Shown here: in pieces, positions 11,040 to 22,950 of the stretch
Position numbering within the stretch: position 1 is the stretch's first letter
Layout of the letters: each line of letters opens with the position of its first letter
Origin: Babylonia areolata
Lineage: Eukaryota > Mollusca > Gastropoda > Neogastropoda > Buccinidae
NCBI RefSeq assembly: GCF_041734735.1
Contig: NC_134907.1
Span: forward strand, 6,473,510-6,537,509
Direction: 5' to 3'
Length of the DNA stretch: 64,000 nt
Translations under genes and position numbers: made by a program
Notes under the pieces: model-generated
Told to the model about the DNA's origin: nothing
Database searches by the model: none
The model's input: the letters and a program-made list of their open reading frames with translations, nothing else

Positions 11040-11250
11040 AACAGACACCCGCGTGAGGGTCAGACAAGGTCAACGCGAAGGCACGTGATAAATATAAACG
11101 CCTGTGACTGGTGCGTGGGCTTTCGGCGAGATTCCCGCCAGTCATTGTTGTCACGGCGAGATTCCCGCCAATCATTGTTGTTGACACGTCCTCCAATGAC
11201 CTTGGCAATCTGAATACCACTTTTTCCAGACTCTCAGCGGCGAAGAGTGG
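11040..11250 (-). repeat. dispersed repeat family D, copy 1, with promoter-like motifs
   Basis: On the minus strand this is colinear with 24830-25000 plus: AAGGTCA, GAGGACGTGTC, TGATTGGC.GGAA, then CACGTG and CGCGTTGACCTTGTCTGAC. Here a 30-bp piece is tandemly doubled, giving two GGCGAGATTCCCGCC blocks (11125-11139 and 11155-11169). The family is unnamed to me; termini are not obvious. Confidence 0.65.
11088..11172 (-). promoter_or_regulatory. possible promoter motifs: two GGCGGGAA sites and a TATA-like box
   Basis: On the minus strand, ATTGGCGGGAA (11162-11172) joins an inverted CCAAT box to an E2F-like GGCGGGAA. A second GGCGGGAA lies 30 bp on, and TTTATATTTATC lies about 65 bp on, next to CACGTG. 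The order is that of a cell-cycle-type promoter, but the DNA is part of a dispersed repeat and no downstream minus-strand gene is visible. Confidence 0.25.
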
Positions 11251-11348
11251 CATTTGTGCGTCAGCCCTGGCTACGTGTCTTCATTATTGTTTTTGTATGT
11301 ATGTATACATCATTATTGTTATATGTATGTATGTGTGTATGTATGTAT

Positions 11349-13085
11349 GAGGAAGGTATCCTCCCAGAAAGCCAGTGTGGCTACCGTGCAGAGCGTGCAT
11401 GATATTCGCTGCACGCCTGCACCAGGAAAAAATGCCAAGAGCAGCACAGCGACCTCTGCATGAATTTCGTCGTCCGGACCAATGCATTCGACACGGTCAG
11501 GAGAGATGGCTTATAGAAGATAATTAAGAAGTTTGGCTGCTGTAGCTAATTTATAATGATCGTTCGGCAGTCCACGTTGCCTTGATGGTCAAAGGTTTGG
11601 GTTTGGCGAGTCTGAATCCTTCCTAGTGACGAACAGTGTGAAACAAGGAAGCGTTCTCGTCCCTACGCTCTTCAGCACGGTCTTCTCTGCTATGCTGACT
11701 GATGCTCTTCGTGACTGTCAGGATGCTATGCCTGTCAGATGCAGGACTGACAGTGGGACGTTCTTCTTCTTCTGCGTTCACTCGTGTGCACACGAGTGGG
11801 CTTTTACGTGTATGACCGTTTTTACCCCGCCATGTAGGCAGCCATACTCCGTTTTCGGGGGTGTGCATGCTGGGTATGTTCTTGTTTCCGTAACCCACCG
11901 AACGCTGACATGGATTACAGGATCTTTAACGTGCGTATTTGATCTTCTGCTTGCACATACACACGAAGGGGGTTCAGGCACTAGCAGGTCTGCACATATG
12001 TTGACCTGGGAGATCGTATAAATCTCCACCCTTCACCCACCAGGTGCCGTCACCGTGATTCGAACCCGGGACCCTCAGATTGACAGTCCAACGCTTTAAC
12101 CACTCGGCTATTGCGCCCGTCAGTGGGACGTTCAACCTCCGGGGTCTGCAGGCCGTTATAAAGGTAAAGGAGACATCATCAGAAACTTCCTGTTCGCTGA
12201 TGACAGCGCCCTCAATGTCAGCAGAGCACAAGGTGCAGCGAGAAATGGGCTGCTTCTCAGGAGCCTGCGACAAATCTGGTTTCACAATCAGAACTACGAA
12301 GACTGAAGTTATGTACCAGGCCGCGCCCTGAAAGCCCCACCAGGAACCACACATCACTGTAAAGTGGATGATGCTTCAGGAGCTGACAGCTGTACCTACC
12401 TAGGTGGAGCTCTTTCACGAGCGGCGAAAATCAATGCAGAGATCAGCAATAGAATTGCCGAAGTCGGTGTCGCCTCTGGGAGACTCCGTTCGAATGTATG
12501 GGAGCGGAGAGAACTGAGCCTTGCAACCAAGCTGAAGGTCTACCGAGCAGTATTACTCCCCACTCTTTTTTTTGCCAGCAAGACCTGGACTGTCTACATC
12601 AGACACGCTAAAAAAACTTATCCACTTCCACTTGAGCTGCCTCTGCAGACGTCTACATACGATGGCAGGACAAAGTCCCAGACACGGAGGTCGTGAAACG
12701 GGCTATCACCCACATTGTCTTCACCCTCCTACAGAAAGCCCAAGCCAGTTGGGCTGGCCATGTTGTCAGGGTGTTAGACAGTCGATTCCCATAACAGGTG
12801 CTGTATGGAGAGCTGAGCCAGGGCAAGCGCCCAGCTGGGGGCAGAAGAAACGCTTTAAAGACTGCTTCAAGGTATGCTGAAAGACATCACTCAGCATCAG
12901 TTCTGGTAGCCAGGAATCACTTGCTTCGGACCGCCCAGCCTGGTGAAGTAAGTTCACTGAAGGGGCTGACGCCTCAGAAAACAGACGCACTGCAGAGGCT
13001 CTGAGGAAACGCCGCGCGCAAGGCACGAGCACTTTCACTTCTTCACCAGTCACCTGGGAGAGGAATCCAGTTCCACGCGTGTTAG
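11349..13085 (+). mobile_element. RTE-like LINE fragment, split by a SINE
   Basis: RT segments are readable despite frame changes: ILPESQCGYRAER near 11353, a VKQGSVLVPTLFS block at 11640-11685, VRCRTDSGTFNLRGLQ across the SINE insertion, FLFADDSALNV (FADD catalytic box) near 12190, and TYLGGALSRAAKINAEISNRIAE with LKVYRAVLLPTL near 12395-12560. A later piece reads LYGELSQGKRPAGG near 12798. Both ends are truncated and multiple frames are used, so it is inactive. A family C SINE interrupts it at 11764-12120 with a 13-bp target-site duplication. Confidence 0.87.
11764..12120 (-). mobile_element. SINE family C, full length, nested in a LINE
   Basis: 357 bp on the minus strand. The head GGGCGCAATAGCCGAGTGG, anticodon-arm-like region and B-box GGTTCGAATC are clear and resemble a tRNA with a long variable arm. 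The body has CCCCGAAAACGGAGTATGGC and the tail is (GAA)n. It is bounded by direct repeats CAGTGGGACGTTC at 11751-11763 and 12121-12133, a perfect 13-bp target-site duplication. Confidence 0.95.
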
Positions 13086-13341
13086 TTCCGACCAAAGAAT
13101 GGTCTCACTATTCGCTTAACAGCACACCATTCAGGCTTGAAATCCAGCAGAACTGCACATGTATTCATTTACCATTTTGACACTGCTCAAAACATTCCAT
13201 ATGGAAACTGCTCTGAACCAAATCCGAAAAGACCACAGCAGCAGCAGTTGCGACAACAATAAAAAAAAACAACAAGAGCTACAACAGCAACAACAGTAGC
13301 AACAACAACAACTAAACAACAACAATTCTCCAAGACAAATG
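13086..13341. other. short unannotated stretch with (CAA)n
   Basis: Possible LINE tail to about 13150, then AAC/CAG-rich trinucleotide DNA (13230-13325). Nothing else seen. Confidence 0.5.
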
Positions 13342-13768
13342 TGGAGTGATGGTCTAGAGGTAACACGTCCGCATAGGAAGCGAGAGAATCTGAGCGCGCT
13401 GGTTCGAATCACTGCTTAACTGCTGATATTTTCTCCCCCTCCACTAGACCTTGAGTGGTGGTCTGGACGCTAGTCATTCGGATGAGACGACAAACCGAGG
13501 TCCCGTATGCAGCATGCACTTAGCGCACGTAAAAGAACCCACGGCAACAAAAGGGTTGTTCCTGGCAAAATTCTGTAGAAAAATCCACTTCGATAGGAAA
13601 AACAAATAAAACTGCACGCAGGGGAAAAACAAAAAAACCCAAAAAAAACCCACCAAACACGGGTGGCGCTGTAGAGAAGCGACGTGCTCTCCATGGGGAG
13701 AGCAGCCCGAATTTCACAAAGAAATCTGTTGTGATAAAAAGAAATGTTAAAAAAATATATACAAGTAA
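13342..13768 (+). mobile_element. SINE family A, copy 3
   Basis: Full-length copy with the B-box GGTTCGAATC, the AAGAACCCACGGCAACAAAA central block and the GGGGAGAGCAGCCCGAA 3' block. The A-rich linker is expanded. The terminal ACAAAT tail is degraded. Confidence 0.92.
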
Positions 13769-14162
13769 CCTCAAAAGATATAAAAGAAAAAAAAACGATC
13801 GTCACAAACAGCATCACTTGGAATATTACGGCTCTTCGTCACCATCGTCTTCTCCCTCAGCTGAGGCACCACACAGAACCGTTCACCAGGATTCTGCAAA
13901 TGGGTTTATTTTTCTTCGTCCGTAAGACTGTACATGTACACTGTGAACATCACAGCTGTGACCCACACCTCAAGTAATCAGAATGCCTACCCAGTTGTGA
14001 TTTCTGTCTGCAGAATGTTTATGGGTGGGGTGATGAATGAATGGATCAGAAACTCATCAACTCCTCGACTGTTGAACCTTGGTGATATTTGATCTCTGTG
14101 CCATGGGTTTGAAGTGCATTTACTGTTTCTTGTGTACCTGTGAGTGGCGATAGCACGTTGCT
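13769..14162. other. unannotated stretch before the 27-bp array
   Basis: Mixed-composition DNA with no recognisable transposon or exon. Confidence 0.4.
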
Positions 14163-17100
14163 GAACCAAATGATGCTGTTCATATTGCTTAACCAAAATA
14201 ATACAGTTCATATTGCTGAACCAAAATAATGCAGCTAATAATGGTAAACCGAAAATGCACTTCATACTGCTGAACAAAATAATGCAGTTCTAAATGCTAA
14301 ACCGAAAATGCAGTTCATAATGCCGAACCAAATTATGCAGTTAAGTTCATATTGCTGAACCAAATGATGCAGTTCATACTGCTGAACGAATATAATGCTG
14401 TTCATAATGCTGAACCAAATAATGCAGTTCATATTGCTGAACCAAATAATGCAGTTCATATTGCTGAACCAAATAATGCAGTTCATATTGCTGAACCAAA
14501 TGATGCAGTTCATACTGCTGAACCAAATGATGCAGTTCATAATGCTAAACCAATATAATGCAGTTCAGAATGCTGAACCAAATGATGCAGTTCATAATGC
14601 TAAACCAGTATAATGCAGTTCATAATGATGAACCAAATGATGCAGTTCATAATGATGAACCAAATGATGCAGTTCATAATGCTGAACCAAATAATGTAAA
14701 TCAAAATGCTCAACCAAATAATGTAGTTCATAATGCTGCACCAAAATAATGCAGTTCATAAAGCTGAACCAAAATAATTCAGTTCATAATGCTGAACCAA
14801 ATAATGTAGTTCATAATGCTGAACCAAAATAATGTAGTTTGTAATGCAGAACCAAAATGATGCAGTTCATAATGCTGAACCAAAATAATGTAGTTCATAA
14901 TTCTCAACCAAAATAATGTAGTTCATAATACTGAACCAAAATGATGCAGTTCATAATGCTGAACCAAATAATGTAGTTCTTAATGCTGAACCAAAATAAT
15001 GCAGTTCATAATGCTGAACCTAATTAATGTAGTTCATATTAGTGAAAAAAAATAATGTATTTCATAATACTGAACCAAATGATGTAGTTCATAATGCTAA
15101 ACCAAATGATGCAGTTCATAATGCTGAACCAAATAATGTAGTTCATAATGCTGAACCAAATAATGCAGTTCATAATGCTGAACCAAAATAATGTAGTTCA
15201 TAATACTGAACCAAAATGATGCAGTTCATAATGCTGAACCAAATAATGTAGTTCATAATGCTGAACCAAAATAATGCAGTTCATCATGCTGAACCAGATT
15301 AATGTAGTTCATAATGCTGAACCAATATAATGCAGTCCAGAATGCTAAACCGAAAATGCAGTTCATAATGCTGAACCAAATAATGCAGTTCATACTGCTG
15401 AACCAAATGATGCAGTTCATAATGCTGCACCAAAATAATGCAGTTCATAAAGCTGAACCAAAATAATTCAGTTCATAATGCTGAACCAAATAATGTAGTT
15501 CATAATGCTGAACCAAAATAATGTAGTTTATAATGCAGAACCAAAATGATGCAGTTCATAATGCTGAACCAAAATAATGTAGTTCATAATTCTCAACCAA
15601 AATAATGTAGTTCATAATACTGAACCAAAATGATGCAGTTCATAATGCTGAACCAAATAATGTAGTTCTTAATGCTGAACCAAAATAATGCAGTTCATAA
15701 TGCTGAACCTAATTAATGTAGTTCATATTAGTGAAAAAAAATAATGTATTTCATAATACTGAACCAAATGATGTAGTTCATAATGCTAAACCAAATGATG
15801 CAGTTCATAATGCTGAACCAAATAATGTAGTTCATAATGCTGAACCAAATAATGTAGTTCATAATGCTAAACCAAAATAATGCAGTTCATAATGCTGAAC
15901 CAGATTAATGTAGTTCATAATGCTGAACCAATATAATGCAGTCCAGAATGCTAAACCAAAAATGCAGTTCATAATGCTGATCCAAAATAATGCAATTCAT
16001 ACTGCTGAACCAAATGATGTAGTTCATAATGCTAAACAAAATGATGCAGTTCAAAATGCTGAACCAAATGATGCAGTTCATAATGCTGAACCAAATAATG
16101 CAGTTCATACTGCTGAAACAAATGATGCAGTTCATTATCCTGAACCAAATGATGCAGTTCATACTGCGAAACAAAATAATGTAGTTCATAATGCTGAACA
16201 AAATAATGCAACTCATAATGCTGAACCAAATGATGTAGTTTATAATGCTAAACCACGTGATGCAGTTCATAATGCTGATCCAAAATAAGGCTATTCATAC
16301 TGCTGAACCAAAGGATGCAGTTCATAATGCTGAACCAAATAATGCAGTTCATTATCCTGAACCAAATGATGCAGTTCATACTGCGAAACAAAATAATGTA
16401 GTTCATAATGCTGAACAAAATAATGCAACTCATAATGCTGAACCAAATGATGTAGTTCATAATGCTAAACCACATGATGCAGTTCATAAATCTGAACCGA
16501 AATAATGCAATTCATACTGCTGAACCAAATGATGTGGTTCATAATGCTGAACCAAATGATGTAGTTCATAATGCTGAACCAAATGATGCAGTTCATAATG
16601 CTGAACCAGATAATGTAGTTCATGATGCTGAACCAAATAATGTAGTTCATATTGCTGAACCAAATGATGTAGTTCATAATGCTAAACCAAATGATGCAGT
16701 TCATTAAGCTGAACCAAATGATGTAGTTCATAATGCTAAACCAAATGATGCAGTTCATTAAGCTGAACCAAATGATGCAGTTCATAAATCTGAACCGAAA
16801 TAATGCAATTCATACTGCTGAACCAAATGATGCAGTTCTTAATACTGAACCAAATGATGTAGTTCATAATGCTGAACCAAATGATGCAGTTCTTAATACT
16901 GAACCAAATGATGTAGTTCATAATGCTGAACCAAATGATGCAGTTCTTAATACTGAACCAAATGATGTAGTTCATAATGCTGAACCAAATAATGCAGTTC
17001 ATAATGCTGAACCAATATAATGCAGTCCAGAATGCTAAACCGAAAATGCAGTTCATAATGCTGAACCAAATAATGCAGTTCATACTGCTGAACCAAATGA

Positions 17101-18325
17101 TGCAGTTCATAATGCTGAACAAAATAATGTAGTTCATAATGCTGAACCAAATAATGCAGTTCATAATGCTGAACCAAATGATGCAGTTCATAATGCTAAA
17201 CCACATGATGCAGTTCATAATGCTGAACCAAATGATGCAGTTCTTAATACTGAATCAAATAATGCAGTTCATAATGCTGAACCAAATGAAATGATGTAGT
17301 TCATAATGCTGAACCAAATAATGCAGTTCATAATGCTGAACCAAATAATGCAGTTCATAATGGTAAACCAAATGATGTAGTTCATAATGCTAAACCACAT
17401 GATGCAGTTCATAATTCTGAACCAAAATAATGCAGTTCATACTGCTGAACCAAATGATGCAGTTCTTAATACTGAACCAAATGATGTAGTTCATAATGCT
17501 GAACCAAATGATGCAGTTCATAATGCTGAACCAAATGATGCAGTTCATAATGCTGAACCAAATGATGTAGTTCATAATGCTGAACCAAATGATGCAGTTC
17601 ATAATGCTGAACCAAAATAATGCCATTCATACTGCTGAACCAAATGATGCAGTTCTTAATACTGAACCAAATGATGTAGTTCATATTGCTGAACCAAATG
17701 ATGCAGTTCATACTGCTGAACCAAATGATGCAGTTCATAATGCTGAACCAAATGATGCAGTTCATACTGCTAAACAAAATGATGCAGTTCATAATGCTGA
17801 ACCAAATGATGCAGTTCATAATGCTCAACCACATGATGCAGTTCATAATGCTGAACCAAAATAATGCAATTCATACTGCTGAACCAAATGATGCAGTTCT
17901 TAATACTGAACCAAATGATGTAGTTCATAATGCTGAACCAAATGATGCAGTTCATAATGCTGAACCAAATGATGCAGTTCATACTGCTGAACCTAATAAT
18001 GCAGTTCATAATGCTGAACCAAATGATGCAGTTCATAATGCTAAACCACATGATGCAGTTCATAATGCTGAACCAAAATAATGCAATTCATACTGCTGAA
18101 CCGAATGATGCAGTTCTTAATACTGAACCAAATGATGTAGTTCATAATGCTGAACCAAATGATGTAGTTCATAATGCTGAACCAAATGATGCAGTTCATA
18201 ATGCTGAACCAAATGATGCAGTTCATAATACTGAACCAAATGAAATGATGTATTTCATAATGCTGAACCAAATAATGCAGTTCATAATGCTAAACCAAAT
18301 GATGTAGTTTATAATGCTGAACCGC
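14163..18325. repeat. 4.2-kb minisatellite of 27/28-bp units
   Basis: About 150 copies of a unit of the form GTTCATAATGCTGAACCAAATGATGCA. The 27-bp form keeps frames open (NAEPNDAVH on plus, MNCIIWFSI on minus); the 28-bp form with CCAAAATAATG closes them, so the many short frames are by-products. Each unit carries the dyad GTTCA-N6-TGAAC. Higher-order duplication is visible: 14735-15110 recurs 689 bp later, and a block at 16126 recurs at about 16343. It lies inside the long receptor intron. Confidence 0.97.
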
Positions 18326-18434
18326 GGGGGGCGGGGAGGGGGTGGTGGGGCTGCTGTCACAAGCATGCTGCGTGTGCGGTCAGTATCATACAACGAAAGA
18401 AAAGCAAACACATCACAAAGTATAAGACAGCGTT
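18326..18434. other. G-rich junction at the end of the 27-bp array
   Basis: The array ends in a run of G with short breaks (18323-18352), followed by unique sequence. Confidence 0.6.
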
Positions 18435-18666
18435 TTAACTCACTCAGTACGGCCAACCCTCTCTTCTCCTCTACACAGACCCCTCGGATGTCCAGTGGGT
18501 GTCTGAATGACCCAACCTTTAGCTTCCGTCGTCAGAATTGTGGTATTCTTTGTCAACATTCACGTCTTCAGTGTAAGAGCCTTCCGCTTGTAATATTTTG
18601 ATGATGGTAATTGGGGTGAAACGCTGTTAACGTCGTCTCTTTCGCCGTTCGTATGGAGAGAGTTAA
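18435..18666 (+). mobile_element. TTAA-ended MITE-like element, copy 1
   Basis: 232 bp, starting TTAACTCACTCAGTACGG and ending CGTATGGAGAGAGTTAA, so the ends form an imperfect terminal inverted repeat (TTAACTC-CTC--TACG). TTAA borders are what piggyBac-type transposases leave. It is non-coding and near-identical to 22951-23179 (reversed) and 27903-28134. It would need a transposase from elsewhere. Confidence 0.85.
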
Positions 18667-19110
18667 TGCATGATCAATAAATGGAACTAAAGTTTTCAGC
18701 AACAATGACATAATATATTCTTAATAAAGACGCACCAACTCAGCACAATAGAAGAAAAAAAATATCCCCATGTTGGTGTCACTCTGTACGTCGTGAAAAG
18801 ACTATACATTATTAATTTGGCATCTTTAGGTGATAGACAGGATCAAATTCAGCCTACTTTTCCCAGCAACTTTGTTCTTTTGATTCTTAATACAAACTGA
18901 AAGCAAAAGTTACCGGAAAGTTTGCAGACAGATCCTGATGATTACTTAAAAGTTCACCCATGAATATAAGGGGAAAGACATAACATCAAATATCACATCG
19001 CAGCAAAGGGATAGGGATCGACCCAGAAGTTTTCATATGTGTGGGACGGGTTTATGTGGAAAGACACAGCCACCTCCAGACTGACGGCTTCTGATGAAGA
19101 CACATCATTG
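18667..19110. other. unannotated intron stretch
   Basis: A/T-rich unique-looking DNA; no feature recognised. Confidence 0.4.
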
Positions 19111-19245
19111 ATGGAGGAGGTGCTGTGGTACTGGCAGTAAAGCGTTGGACTTCTGGTCCAATTGTCCACCAGTGGTCAGGGTTCGAACGCGTGTTTTGGC
19201 ATGGTGTTGTGTCCTTGGAAAGGGCATTTTTCTTCGATTTACTCT
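19111..19245 (+). mobile_element. SINE head fragment
   Basis: A-box-like GTGGTACTGGCAGTAAAGCG and B-box GGTTCGAACGC are followed by TGTGTCCTTGGAAAGGGCA, which matches the SINE at 6975-7262. The 3' body is replaced by the CT tract. Confidence 0.6.
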
Positions 19246-19289
19246 CTGTCTATGTCTCTCTCTCTATGTCTCTATCTGTCTTTCTTTCT

Positions 19290-19348
<59 letters not shown>

Positions 19349-19475
19349 CTCTCTCAGTCTCTCTCTCTCTCTCTGTCTCTGTCTCTGTCTCTCTGTGTCT
19401 CTCTCTTCTCTCTCTCTCTTTTCTCTCTCTCTTCTCTCTCTCTCTCTTTCTCTCCCTCTTCTCTGTCTGTCTCTG

Positions 19476-19507
<32 letters not shown>

Positions 19508-19631
19508 CTCTTTCTCTTTCTCTCTCAGTCTCTCTCTCTCTCTCTCTCTGTCTCTGTCTCTCTGTGTCTCTCTCTTCTCTCTCTCTTTTCTCTCTCTCTT
19601 CTCTCTCTCTCTCTTTCTCTCCCTCTTCTCT
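19246..19631. repeat. (CT)n tract, left of the LINE
   Basis: CT/GTCT/TTCT pyrimidine repeats. The last 14 bases (19618-19631) are the left target-site duplication of the following LINE. The tract resumes at 21231-21293 with the same GTCTGTCTCTGTCT pattern. Confidence 0.95.
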
Positions 19632-21230
19632 AAATGATCCGAATATTAAAAGCGATGTACAGTACAGTTCAGTCCTGTGTCCGATGGGGGCCATATGTTT
19701 CAGAATTTTTTGATTGTCCTGCAGGAGTAAAGCAAGGATGTTTGTTGTCTCCCTTGCTTTTCTCGCTTTTGATTTCAGAAGTCGCTGACGAGGTGACCAA
19801 GAATGGAAAACACGGTTTTCAGTTTTTGCCAGGCTTACAAGAAATATTTCTGTTATTGTTTGCAGATGATATTGTCTTGCTGTCATCGTCACCAGCAGGT
19901 TTACAAAATCAATTAGATAATCTTAACAAAGCATCTAAATCTCTTGGACTGACAGTAAATTTGAATAAAACAAAAATAATGGTTTGCAGAAAGGGTGGCC
20001 ATCTGTCTAAAGCAGAAAAATGGTATTTCGATGGAGACGAAATTGAAGTTGTAAACAATTATAAATATCTGGGTTTTATGCTGTCTACCAAGTTATCTTT
20101 CATTTCTGCACTTGAAGAGTTCGCTGGCAGGGCAAAAGGGAGGGTGGTTGAAATTATGAGAACAATGTGGAGTCTTGGCAATATGGACAGAACCGTGTTT
20201 TTTAAACTCTTTGATGCGCAGATAAAACCTATGCTATTATACGCATCTGAAATGTGGGGAACAATGCGCTTCAAAGCAGTTGAGTCTGTCCATTTGTTTG
20301 CTTGTAAAAGAGTTTTGAGTGTCAGTCCCAAAACCCCAAATGTAATGATTTATGGTGATCTTGGTCGATATCCATTATACATTGATAGTTGCATCAGTAC
20401 TTTGCGATACTGGTTTAAGCTAAATCAGATGTCTCTATCGAGAATCCCGAAACAGGCGTACCTAATGAGCGTAAATAAGATGACATACAATGCTGATATG
20501 TCTTCGAAAAACTGGGCAGATGGACTGAAACATTGCTTAGACATTTATGGGTTTTCAGAAGTTTGGATAAATGGCGGGGTTGGGGATGTAAATGTTTTTC
20601 TTAAAATATTCAAACAACGCATGATAGATGGCTTTAAACAGGATTGGGCAAGCAAACTCAACGGAAGTAATCGTTATGAAACATATAGGTCATTCAAATC
20701 CTTATTACAACCTGAAAAATACTTATCTGATCTTACCATCAGTAAATTTAGATCGGCCTTCATTAAGTTCCGTTTTGGTATAAATGAACTAAAAATAAAT
20801 CAGCGTTATTGTGATGTTTTGAAAAACTGCCCATGTGGTGGTAGAATAGAGAACGAACTACATGTACTAACAGCTTGTCCATTATATGATGATATTAGAA
20901 GGAAATATTTGCTCAAGCATATGCAACATATTAGAAATCTGTCATCATTTCTGCTGCAAAACGAAAGTTGTAATGTGACCAGAGATGTTGCAATGTTTGT
21001 TTTTTATGCATTAAGACTGAGAGAAGAGTACTTTCAGCCCTAAACAGACATATCAGCCTTGTGCTTTTCATTTAGTTTACTTGTTCTCAGTGAGCTCACT
21101 GTGTATTATGTGGATTGTTTTCGTTCTTCCTATTTTATTTTAGTTAAGCTGTGTGTGCAACATGTGCACCCAAAATGTATACAGGTCGGTGACCTTACAT
21201 TAAAATTCTTGCGTTCTTGCGTTCTTGCGT
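19632..21230 (+). mobile_element. young 5'-truncated LINE with intact RT frame
   Basis: 1.6-kb non-LTR retrotransposon insertion. A single open frame (19634-21043, 469 codons) covers the reverse transcriptase from the palm onward: GVKQGCLLSPLLF at residues 31-43, catalytic FADD at 76-79, NLNKTKIM near 113, then a C-terminal cysteine/histidine motif CPCG..ENELH...CPLYDD (about 399-421). The endonuclease and RT fingers are missing, as expected of 5' truncation, so it cannot move by itself. The 3' end is three TTCTTGCG octamers. The 14-bp duplications TCTCCCTCTTCTCT flank it at 19618-19631 and 21231-21244. No stop or frameshift implies a recent event. The motif GVKQGC suits L1-, R2- or RTE-like clades; I cannot choose. 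Confidence 0.93.
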
Positions 21231-21259
21231 TCTCCCTCTTCTCTGTCTGTCTCTGTCTG

Positions 21260-21292
<33 letters not shown>

Positions 21293-21293
21293 G
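21231..21293. repeat. (CT)n tract, right of the LINE
   Basis: Right target-site duplication (21231-21244) and continuation of the interrupted pyrimidine tract. Confidence 0.9.
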
Positions 21294-21796
21294 CTGATGC
21301 TTGATGAAATGAAGTCAGTGTGGTATAAACTTTAAGATCAACAACTACTTGCTGTGAACTTTTCAGTGATGTAATTCATGTTTCTAACAAAGACAATAAC
21401 CCAGTCCCAAAGTGACAGGGGTTCAAATACAGAATGGTGACAGACAGACCTCAAATCTTTTCTCAGACAACAATCCTTCACTGGTGATCATATTCCTCCA
21501 AAGCAATCAAGGAGGTCCTGTCAGATGTGCCAGAGGAAGAGGCAGTGAGACAGGGGACCCAGCAGCAGTGTAGGAGGGAAGAGGCAGAAGACACTGTGCG
21601 GGAGACCCAAAGACACAGCTGTAACAGAAAACACATAGGTCCAAACATTGGCAACAATGGAAAACGACGTCTTGGCGTCTGATATTGTTCCAGCCTCTCT
21701 CACAAAGAGAAGAATGGGAGGGGCGAGGCCTAGCGAGAGAGGAATACAGAATAAAGAACAACACACAGGAAGAGCAGAGAGGGCTGGGAGTACTGT

Positions 21797-21840
<44 letters not shown>

Positions 21841-22302
21841 CAATAACAACAACAACAAAAACAGAAAACATTCAGGAATCAAACGCCCCCACAACAAAAA
21901 TAACACCCCCGTCTGACGCTTCCGATCTCTCCATTGAAAAAACAAACAAACAAACAAAACAAATAAAAACAAAAACAAAACAAAAAAAACACCAAAACAA
22001 AAAGCTGTGACGTGACTTGCCGAGAGCTGGCAAGTAAACAATGGATACTTGGTGTCTTGACAAAGCGATGTTGCCTTTGAAGATCATCGGACGATGAATC
22101 GGGCCACGACTCGCTTACTGTCCAGAACTCCGTTCAGTTCTGCTTACTGCATGGATTCTGGGGGGTTGGGGGGGGGATGAATATGCTGAAAATAAACCCT
22201 TTCTCTCTTTCATAAGTATTTCGTATCGATAGAACTGTTTTTGTTGCTGGTGAAGATAATTGCGTCTGTGGCAAGGACAGAAATGACGTCCTGATTCTAA
22301 TT
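21294..22302. other. unannotated intron stretch with (CA)n
   Basis: Contains (CA)n at 21798-21840 followed by (AAC)n, and AAAC-rich DNA at 21940-21990. A piece at 22010-22092 (GAGAGCTGGCAAG, CTTGACAAAGCGAT) resembles 24795-24880, part of dispersed family D. No gene. Confidence 0.55.
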
Positions 22303-22756
22303 CTAGCTGAATCGGTAGCGAAAGCAGCACTGACTTGAAGTTGTGTACCTTGTGAATGGAGAGATTCACCACTCTTTACTATTTGTTAATCATTTCATCT
22401 CCTGGCCTCATTGTTTGTTAATTTCCAGTTGAAAAACCACCGAGGCAACCATGTGTTTGTTCTGTATTGTCCATGTGTTCTGTGTGGCTTGTTCAGGATT
22501 GAAGAGACTATGCCAGTCTTGAATAAAAGCTAATTTGTGTTTGCACATTTCTTCTGTCTTTGCTGTTGTGTGCATATGTCAAATGATCGGTATAAGGACA
22601 GGCTGGCGCTTCCTTTTTCGAGGAAGTGTCTGGGTTTGTTCCAATGTACCTTTTATTTACCTGTGTGCTAGCTGAATCGGCAGCATAAGCAGCACTGACG
22701 TGAAGTTGTGTACCTTGTTAATGGAGAGAGTCACCACTCTTTACTATTTGTTAATC
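22303..22756. repeat. pair of 89-bp direct repeats
   Basis: 22303-22391 and 22668-22756 share CTAGCTGAATCGG, AGCAGCACTGAC, TGAAGTTGTGTACCTTGT and CACCACTCTTTACTATTTGT with only a few differences. The 276 bp between carries an AATAAA (22522). It could be a local duplication or ends of an unrecognised element. Confidence 0.8.
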
Positions 22757-22950
22757 TGGTTCTGATTCACGGTGCCAGGTCAATGTAATATAGGATCTCT
22801 TTAAACTTTCAAACAAGTTCATGTATCTGAAGAGTTGATATTGTTGATTGTTCTTACTACATAAAGCGTTCACAGAGATGTCAATGTAAATTATATTGTA
22901 CCTTTTTAATCCCATGTGTTTTCTTGATTATGGAAACACATACGTGTCTT

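Noticed and set aside
14163-18325. Possible CRISPR array or spaced direct repeats
   Set aside because: The units are contiguous 27/28-mers with no unique spacers, in an animal genome.
22303-22756. Terminal direct repeats of a small LTR element
   Set aside because: The repeats lack TG...CA ends, there is no primer-binding site or coding part between them, and the spacing is only 276 bp.
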